A DNA stretch of 64,000 nucleotides from NCBI GenBank assembly GCA_027946555.1, contig JAPEVC010000152.1:25504-89503 (forward strand). Reading direction: 5' to 3'. Positions 57,665-64,000 of this stretch are shown one piece after another. The notes below the pieces were generated by a model. The model did not search any database. It had not been told where the DNA came from and was given only the letters and a program-made list of their open reading frames with translations. A program made the position numbers and the translations under genes. Each line of letters begins with the position of its first letter. Position 1 is the stretch's first letter. Origin of the DNA: Gnomoniopsis sp. IMI 355080 (lineage: Eukaryota > Ascomycota > Sordariomycetes > Diaporthales > Gnomoniaceae).

Positions 57665-58570
57665 ATGGCGACCACAATGACGTCCCGAATGAAGCTCAGC
57701 TTCCATATCCAAAGAAAGAAGAGCTCCCAAGACAACCGGGAGCGCAGCTCTTCTCAACCACGGATTCAGCCTCAGTCGATTCAAATCCAGCCTGCAGAAC
57801 CCATCCCTCCTCCAGATGAGCAAGACGATGAGGGAGAGCGCCAAGCCTCTATCAGCGCTGCCAACGACTTCATCCACGACCTCATCGCTTCAGAGGACCG
57901 TTGGTCGTCCCACATGCCTCTCATTCGAATCAACTGCTCGCACACGCTTAGCGAGCTCCATGCCCTCGGCCATTTACCCCAGCCCGAGGGCGTCGCCGCC
58001 TGCCGCAAGCTGATTCGTGTGCCTGTCATACACGAAGAGATCAGCCTGTTCATTTGGACGCAGCTCGCTACCATAGCCCGTGGCTCAACTTCCACGGATG
58101 ATCCGCTTTCGAAGATCGAAAAGAGCACAGATATACAGCTCAACGAAGGAAGTTTCCTTGCGCAACTGGACGAGAGGTTCCGGTTTGACAAGCCAGCATC
58201 GGCGTCCACACGGGGAAGAGTCGGGGAGAGCCCGCCCATGTCGCCAAGGGAAGAATTGCAACAGCTGAACTTTTCCTGTCGCCCCGAGAGCATTGACGAA
58301 GTCGACGAGGGACTGGAGGACAGCCAAAGCAAGGTGACCGCCGCGACGAGGGGAAGGGTCGTGGACCGCTCGGGCAAGAGCCAACCTCCTGCACGGCCGG
58401 GTTCTGTGCGCCAGCGGAGCTTCTTCTCTTCCAATGGTTCGACTGGGAGCCTCGCAGGCAGGTTGGGCTCAGTTGTCGGAGAGATTGGACAGAGGGTCGC
58501 TGGAGCCCTAGGTGATGGCCTGCCGCAAAATCTACCGCGCAGCAGGAGCGGATCGGCGAAGTCCCTGTGA
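57665..58570 (+). CDS. Uncharacterised protein, 301 aa
   Basis: Single exon. The ATG at 57665 (MATTMTSRMKLSFHIQRKKSS, context gtaATGG) is preferred to the in-frame ATG at 57515, whose extra 50 residues do not look conserved. The N-terminus is basic and Ser/Gln/Pro-rich. A compact helical middle segment spans ~65-150 (AANDFIHDLIASEDRWSSHM; PLIRINCSHTLSELHALGH; RVPVIHEEISLFIWTQLATI). The C-terminal half is disordered with Ser/Arg motifs (TRGRV twice, SRSGSAKSL) that could be phosphorylation sites. The last part has a Gly-rich amphipathic stretch (GSLAGRLGSVVGEIGQRVAG). I recognise no named family; the middle segment is the best candidate for a conserved fungal domain. Confidence 0.7.
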   Translation: MATTMTSRMKLSFHIQRKKSSQDNRERSSSQPRIQPQSIQIQPAEPIPPPDEQDDEGERQASISAANDFIHDLIASEDRWSSHMPLIRINCSHTLSELHALGHLPQPEGVAACRKLIRVPVIHEEISLFIWTQLATIARGSTSTDDPLSKIEKSTDIQLNEGSFLAQLDERFRFDKPASASTRGRVGESPPMSPREELQQLNFSCRPESIDEVDEGLEDSQSKVTAATRGRVVDRSGKSQPPARPGSVRQRSFFSSNGSTGSLAGRLGSVVGEIGQRVAGALGDGLPQNLPRSRSGSAKSL

Positions 58571-58835
58571 TTCAAGCGGGAAGGCTGGAGTTGGGAGTGA
58601 TACCCTGAAATTGGCATGGAGTCTGAAGCAGTTAGCCTTTGAGTAAAAGTTGCCGATAAGTGAACTTTCATATAATTTTGCACACTTGCACACAGCATGA
58701 TTATAACCCTGCAAGACCATGTGTGAAATACAGGGTGTGAGAAATATTCGTCACCTGCACGACATTGGTGGGTGTGCTAGACAGGAAACTTTGGTATGTG
58801 CCCTGCGCATTCCTGCACTCGCCTAGATCTCTAGC

Positions 58836-61105
58836 CTAGTCATCTAGCCCAAGTCCGTCGACGTTGCCAATGAACTCCCCCTTGCCACTCAGCACCTGGT
58901 TCATGTCAACAGCTCCGTTGGCAATGTACCTCTCACTGACACCGGCGTTCACTCTCTTTGAGAGTAACTCTCTCAACTGAGCCTTCCAGACGGCGATTTG
59001 ATGCTTTGGCACTTCTCTGGCCTCGTCCTGCTTGGCCTTTCTGCCACTGCCTTTACCCCTCCATTTGCCAGCCTGCTCCAAATCATCACTATCCGCACCA
59101 AGCTCCTCGGCTGCCTTCTTGAGCCAGTCATCGTCTTTAGTGCCTCTTTCCTTTGCCTGTTGAGTATCTGCAAGCTTCTTCGCCAGCACCACGCGATCCT
59201 TGAGGCGGCTCACGAGCCGCCGGTCGATATCAATGGTTTGCACGAAGAAATTCTTTGTTGGTGCTTTCGATGATGCATTTACTTTTGCGATTAAGCGGCG
59301 CGTCGATACAACCTCCTCGGGAGCACAGAGCAGAACGCTGAGACCCGTGGTATCCGCACGGGCTGTGCGGCCAGACCGGTGAACATAGGCATCCGCGGCG
59401 CGGGGTACGTGGTAGTGAATAACAACGTCGATACCAGGAATGTCGAGACCGCGGGCGGCAACATCTGTGGCGACGAGGATAGAGGCCTCGCCCGGCTTGG
59501 CGGCTGTGAAGCGTTCGACGGAGCGTAGGCGGGCCTTTTGGGCCATCTGAGAGTGTAGAGCATGGACGGGAAGGTTGAGGTTCTGAAGGAAGGGAACAAG
59601 GCGACGGGCGGTGCCGATGGCATTAGTAAATACGAGCGTTCGTTGAGTAGGTTTCAAGAGGAGCACAGCATAGAGGTATAGATCCTGTTACCAAAATTTA
59701 GTTCTGATATTCAAGATTTGCAAAGAGGACGTCATACCTTTTCCATTGCACCGCATTCGACCAGACCCTCCTTGAGGCCCTGGGCCATTTGCTTGACCGG
59801 ATTGACATCAACATACTTTGGCTTCTCTTCCCGGAAGTTCAGCTTCTTCAGCAGATACTCCATGGATTGCGCATCAGTCATGAGGTTGAATTTGCCCTTT
59901 CCAGTCAGCTTTTGCTGTAAACTCTTGTTGAAAGTAGCCGAAAAGACAAGTGTCTGTCGGGGGAACAAATCGGGCTCCTCATCGTCGTGCTCATCAAATT
60001 GGATCCTGTCAAGAGCATTCAATATTTGCTCTGCCTCTTTGAAGTGTCCCTCGGAAAGAAGACGATCGGCTTCATCGACCACCAAGAAGCTGATCCTCCT
60101 GAAAGAATTTAATGATTTCACACTAGAGCTCAACACCTCCCACAAGCGACCGGGTGTGCCCACCACAATGTCGGCTTTCTCAAGTTGTCGCTCCTGCTTG
60201 ATCACGGACAAACCACCAGTGACTGAACATACATAGGGCGCGGTGGGGAGTCCTTCGCATAACGCTTTGATGTGATTTGTCAGCTGATGAGCCAACTCTC
60301 TCGTCGGAGAAAGAATCAAGCAGATAGGTGAGTGTTCATCTGTTGGAGCGGCTTTGACCTGTTTCGAAAGCCATGCCTCAACAGCGGGTATAGCAAATGC
60401 CAACGTCTTTCCGGAACCTGTAGCGGCCTTGCCAATAACGTCGTGGCCAGCAAGGATCTTTGGGATTGCCGCGGCTTGTATATCGGTCGGCTTGTTGAAC
60501 TTGAGTCGCGCAAGCGAAGACAGTAATCGTGGAGACAGGTCAAGGGGCATCCAGGCGGACATATCCAGATCCTCAGCAGTATCCTCCGCAACAGTGTCAC
60601 CAACTGTAGCAAAGACATTGCTCTCTAGTTCGGCATCTTCTTTGACCTCCGTTTTCTTTTGTTGCTTCTCGGCCTTTGCCTTCTTTGCTGCTGGATCTGG
60701 TTTTGATTTGGCCGTCTCAGAGTTCGGTTTCTGCTTCTTTTCGGCCTTGTCCTTCTTCTTGTCTGTCTCTGTGCCCTTTGCAGGATCTGGCTTTGCCCGG
60801 GGTGCTGATATTGTTGGGGCTGTACTATCATTGGTGTCCTCCAGGGTTGTGGGTTCGTCGTCGAAACCTTCAAATTCGCTTTCGGCCTCGGTGTCTCCGG
60901 CCGTCACAAATTTGACCATGTTTCCATCCCGCACAACGTCCACGCCTGTAACCTCTTCTAGTCCAAAGAAGCCCTCGGCATCGTCGAACATCTCTGGTAT
61001 TTCAACAGACTTCCATTTCAGCGAGTCGGCGGCAACTGTGCGCCTCTTCTTCGATGACTTCACGGTGGGTGCCGTGGTGGCCTTTCTCTTGTTCTGCTTG
61101 CCCAT
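58836..61105 (-). CDS. MAK5: DEAD-box RNA helicase Mak5, 738 aa
   Basis: Nucleolar ATP-dependent RNA helicase needed for 60S ribosomal subunit assembly. Exons on the minus strand 59738-61105 and 58836-59684, intron 53 nt; the join reads AMEK-DLYLYAVLLLK. The start ATG at 61105 (MGKQNKRKATT, context cgaccATGG) is preferred over an in-frame ATG at 61210. The N-terminus is Lys-rich, then acidic (~1-190), as in Mak5. The helicase core has a Q-type motif (RLKFNKPTDIQAAAIP), AATGSGKT, PTRELAHQ, TPGRLWEVL, VVDEADRLL (a true DEAD box), VFSATF, LVFTNAIGTARRLVPFL, TDVAARGLDIPGIDVVIHY and HRSGRTAR. The C-terminal tail has charged repeats and ends in the family-like KGEFIGNVDGLGLDD. It is divergent to trm7. 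Confidence 0.95.
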
Positions 61106-61629
61106 GGTCGCTCGCAGCGCTGGGTAGGGTTGGTCCTTGGCCCTCTGGCAGTTGTTCGCGTTTGTTAAAGAAGGGGAACTGGAGCAGTCGACGGTATAAA
61201 GCGAGGCCAAGGATGACTCGTACGTGCTCTGGGATTCTCGCGTGAAGTTTGTCGGTGGGATAGACGAAGTTGTACTTGGGTATTGGTCAGAAATGGGTTG
61301 GGCGAGGTGCTGTTGCGAACGAAATTCAGAAAAATTGGAGGTCGAAAAATTAAAGTGGACCCTGTCGCTATCAGGGCCCCCGCCGTGCCAGATTTGTAGC
61401 CGCGCAGCCGCCTGCGTGCCTACCTACCAGCCTACCTACTTATAGGTACCTAAGGTACCTAGGTACCCCTAGACCTTAAACCCAACTCAGCCTTATGTGG
61501 AATCCTTGCCGCGGATTTTTTTTCCTGTTCATACGGACGAATAATCAATTCTTGACCCCCGGTTTACAATTTGACAATTGACAGAACCCTCAGGTGTCTC
61601 TGCGCGTCCTAGGCGTCAATCCCTCGAAT
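61106..61629. promoter_or_regulatory. Shared divergent promoter of mak5 and trm7
   Basis: Only 524 bases separate the two start codons, and both genes serve ribosome or tRNA maturation, so common control is plausible. The stretch 61419-61470 is packed with TACC/GGTA units, including TACCTAAGGTA-like and GGTACCTAGGTACC palindromes. Confidence 0.6.
61419..61470. repeat. Cluster of TACCTA/TAGGTA palindromes
   Basis: Repeated CCTACCTAC units followed by GGTACCTAAGGTACCTAGGTACC, which is almost fully self-complementary. It lies midway between the mak5 and trm7 starts. Confidence 0.85.
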
Positions 61630-62874
61630 ATGGGCAAATCTTCAAAGGACAAGCGAGATGCTTACTATCGACTTGCCAAAGAGCAAGGCTGGCGAGCCAG
61701 GAGTGCATTCAAATTACTTCAACTCGACGAAGGTAACATACTTCCAGCAACTGTGCCGAGGCCATAGATGACTGAATGACTATTAGAATTCAATCTATTT
61801 GAGGATGTCACACGGGTGGTAGACCTTTGTGCAGCACCCGGAAGTTGGTCGCAAGTCCTGTCGCGGGTTCTCATAAAAGGCGAGCAATTCGGCCGATCAG
61901 CATGGCAGGACAAGGAGGCCAAGTTCCGCCAGCAGATGCTGCGCGTCTTTGCGCCTGAAAAGACTGCCATGTTTCCCGACTCAGAACAGGCAAAGGACCA
62001 AGACGAGCCAACGCCTCGCAAGGACGTGAAGATTGTGGCCATCGACCTGCAGCCCATCAGTCCCCTGCCGGGCATCATCACCCTCCGCGCGGATATTACC
62101 CACCCAGCTACTGTCCCGCTACTTCTCAAGACCCTCGATCCAGAGTACGAGCCCAGTTCCATGAGCCAGCAAGCTTCGCACCCTGTCGACCTGGTCTTGA
62201 GTGATGGCGCGCCAGATGTTACTGGACTTCATGACCTGGATATCTACGTGCAATCACAATTGCTCTTCGCAGCTCTCAACCTCGCCCTATGCGTGCTTAA
62301 ACCAGGTGGAAAATTCGTGGCCAAAATATTCAGGGGGAGGAATGTGGATGTGCTGTACGCGCAGTTGAAGCTGTTTTTCGATCGGGTGATCGTGGCAAAG
62401 CCCCGCTCATCAAGAGCCAGCAGTATCGAGGCATTCATCGTCTGTCTCAACTTCCAGCCACCGCCTGGATTCATAGCAAGTTTGGACGAGCCGCTCGGTG
62501 TGGGTCATAGGCTACCAGCGATGATCAAGGAAAGGACAGCACAACTTCCAATCACGGCGAAGACGACAATGCAGGATCCTGTCACTGGTGTATGGGATTG
62601 GGACCCGAAAGGAGCGTCCGAAGCGCGGGCCGACGGCGTTGTTGAGATTGATATAGAGGATGAGACAGACCAAGATGTGGACGATGTGCGTTGGATTGCG
62701 CCCTTCATTGCTTGCGGCGATCTATCTGCTTTCGACTCGGACGCATCGTACCAGTTACCTGATGACCACGTTGCATTGGACCCCATTCAGCCACCTACGG
62801 CGCCACCTTATAAACGAGCCATCGAGATGCGAAGGGCAGCTGGTGGCGCATACGGCAAGACAGTGAAGAGCTGA
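61630..62874 (+). CDS. TRM7: tRNA 2'-O-ribose methyltransferase Trm7 (FtsJ family), 396 aa
   Basis: SAM-dependent enzyme that methylates riboses 32 and 34 in the anticodon loop of certain tRNAs. Exons 61630-61732 and 61787-62874, intron 54 nt; the join reads LQLDE-EFNLFEDV. Motifs: N-terminal KDKRDAYYRLAKEQGWRARS with SAFKLLQLD (first catalytic Lys), SAM loop VVDLCAAPGSWSQVL, LSDGAPDVTGLHD (Asp), GGKFVAKIFRG (Lys) and SIEAFIVC (Glu). The K-D-K-E set is complete. Between the SAM loop and VAIDLQPISPLPG there is an extra charged segment of ~50 residues (GEQFGRSAWQDKEAKFRQQ...), making the protein longer than yeast Trm7 (about 310 aa). The C-terminal ~130 residues after the core include WIAPFIACGDLSAFDSD, typical of the Trm7 group. 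Confidence 0.95.
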
Positions 62875-62960
62875 AGCTGCTGCCCTATTTCAATACCGGC
62901 CCATACTGCCCACCCAGCTCATACAGCTTCCAGTGCTCATAGTTTTTCCCGAAGCTGACT

Positions 62961-63529
62961 TCAATGGGCACCTTTGGGGCGCTTCTTCTGCAACAATGTC
63001 ACGTCTGGGTTGCTGTTCGTGTCGAAGAAGTTCCCGGCCCCGAAAACCTTCTCATACAGCTTACGACTCTCCGAATCGCTGGCGAGAATCCACAATGCCC
63101 TTAGATTCGGCCACTCGTCCACAATCTCGTTCAGACAATTCATCAAGAACGTCCCGAGACCCCGGTGTTGATACTCCTTCAATACGTAGACATCTGTCAA
63201 ATATCCGAACGTCACGCGATCGGTTATGAGTCTCGTGGCACCAACCATAGTTCGGGCTTGAGTATCTATGGTAACCTGCGTTAGTAATTACACAACGATT
63301 AGGAAACCAGCAGCTGAGAATTACCTGGCTCGATTCGGTACAGACCCAGAACCAGGCAGTTGTCGACCATAATTCTTAGTCTGTCGTCAGGAAGGGCTTC
63401 TGCCCACCACAGCATGTTTGAGCCCAATGCAGCATTGAGGGCCCCAAGGTCGAAGATGCTTGGGTCGGTGGAACATAAGTATGTGGCATCTGCGCTTTGG
63501 TGCGTCCAGCTCCTGGGACTCGCCATCAT
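62961..63529 (-). CDS. GNAT-family N-acetyltransferase, 169 aa
   Basis: Acetyl-CoA-dependent acyltransferase of the GNAT fold; substrate unknown. Exons on the minus strand 63325-63529 and 62961-63265, intron 59 nt (donor gtaatt, branch ctaac, acceptor ccatag). The join reads GLYRIEPDTQARTMVG. Starts at the first Met of MMASPRSW (63529); a longer in-frame start at 63739 would add an unlikely Ser/Arg-rich extension. Motif A, the acetyl-CoA pyrophosphate loop, is YVLKEYQHRGLGTFLMNCL (Q/R-x-x-G-x-G/A type). The preceding strand is VTFGYLTDVYV, and the C-terminal SESRKLYEKVFGA matches the helix and strand common in GNATs. It is convergent with trm7, leaving only ~86 bases between coding ends. Confidence 0.88.
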
Positions 63530-63926
63530 GTAGAGGCCAGGCGGTTCCGATGCTTGCGAAGAGATTTGAGACAGTTGCAGACTAGAGTTACCACCCACAA
63601 TAATGCAACTTTCTCTGACCAGCGCTCCTTGACTAATTCTGACTCCAGAAGAGGCGCGACTTTGGATGGATGTGCCAGCGGTCGGACGCGGGATGGTAAG
63701 TAATTTGGTAAAAGGAACGTGGCAGGACCCCCCATGCAATCGTCCTAGGTAGGGTATCTTGAGTCATAAGTGTCTGCGCACATGCGCACCTACGGGCAAT
63801 GCAATCGCCGGTTAGATCTTGTACGTGCCTACCCAAGTTCTCAACAGAGAGAAAAGAAAAGACATAGAAGACAAAGAGAAACAAAAAAAACAGACACAAA
63901 GTATCTGTAGAACTGATCAAAAACAA
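63530..63926. other. Intergenic between GNAT gene and tRNA
   Basis: GNAT promoter side on the minus strand and the downstream flank of the minus-strand tRNA. Contains an A-rich tract (63850-63900) and a CCTAGGT motif near 63745. A T run on the minus strand just past the tRNA 3' end (AAAAAAAACAG on plus, about 63883-63893) could help RNA polymerase III termination. Confidence 0.5.
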
Positions 63927-64000
63927 TGATTTCACGCGGGCTCGAACCGCGGACCCTGAGCGTGTTAAGCTCATGTCATAACCAACTAGACCATGAAACC
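63927..64000 (-). tRNA. tRNA-Val (anticodon AAC)
   Basis: A 74-nt minus-strand cloverleaf that fills the last bases of the window. The acceptor stem GGTTTCA pairs with TGAAATC (one G-U). The D arm contains TGGTCTAGTTGGTTA (A box). The anticodon stem TGAGC/GCTCA encloses loop TTAACAC, giving anticodon AAC (valine). The T arm is CGCGGTTCGAGCCCGCG (B box GGTTCGAGCCC). There is no intron. The 5' end coincides with the window edge. Confidence 0.93.

Noticed and set aside
9..63999. CRISPR arrays, operons, bacterial insertion sequences
   Set aside because: The gene structure is clearly eukaryotic with spliceosomal introns, and no regularly spaced direct repeats were seen.

Overview
The window looks like a nuclear segment from a filamentous ascomycete, most likely a Sordariomycete. 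The evidence is: short introns (about 50-250 nt) with GT..AG ends and CTAAC/CTGAC branch sites; proteins typical of Pezizomycotina; a seven-exon beta-tubulin gene whose first three exons are 12, 24 and 26 nt; long intergenic stretches; and scattered ACCTAGGT-type palindromes. I cannot name the genus from sequence alone.

Layout. 0-0.4 kb: edge of a possible small secreted-protein gene (minus strand). 2.0-4.0 kb: beta-tubulin (minus). 6.6-10.3 kb: an 1129-aa Ser/Pro-rich protein of unknown role (minus), whose start I place in an 18-nt first exon. 12.2-12.8 kb: a candidate multi-exon small secreted protein (minus). 12.8-19.2 kb: no gene recognised. 19.3-21.6 kb: Gcn20-type ABC-F protein (plus). 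21.6-25.6 kb: no gene recognised. 25.7-27.6 kb: Sir2 deacetylase (plus). 28.5-31.7 kb: SCY1/SCYL2 pseudokinase (minus). 32.5-33.9 kb: mitochondrial branched-chain aminotransferase (plus). 34.3-34.8 kb: NDUFB11/ESSS-like complex I subunit (minus). 35.6-40.7 kb: Dna2 helicase-nuclease (minus). 41.3-42.3 kb: conserved-looking two-helix membrane protein (plus). 45.4-46.5 kb: dihydrodipicolinate synthase-family aldolase (minus).

46.5-57.6 kb is the accessory-like part. It holds a three-exon secreted CBM1 protein, a frameshifted GFA-family gene, a 285-bp foldback/MITE-like element whose arms differ largely by C/T and G/A transitions (RIP-like), and an orphan 235-aa ORF. 57.7-58.6 kb: unknown 301-aa protein. 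58.8-62.9 kb: divergent pair of the ribosome-biogenesis helicase Mak5 and the tRNA 2'-O-methyltransferase Trm7. 63.0-63.5 kb: GNAT acetyltransferase. 63.93-64.0 kb: tRNA-Val(AAC).

Most recognised genes are core housekeeping: cytoskeleton, translation control and ribosome/tRNA maturation (Gcn20, Mak5, Trm7, tRNA-Val), chromatin (Sir2), DNA replication/repair (Dna2), vesicle traffic (Scy1), and mitochondrial metabolism (BCAT, complex I). Three gene pairs are divergent over short spacers: scy1/BCAT, dna2/41257 and mak5/trm7. There are no operons or CRISPR arrays. I did not find a clear undescribed system. The best leads are the hidden small secreted genes, the CBM1 protein with its unassigned C-terminal domain, the foldback element and the dispersed palindromes.
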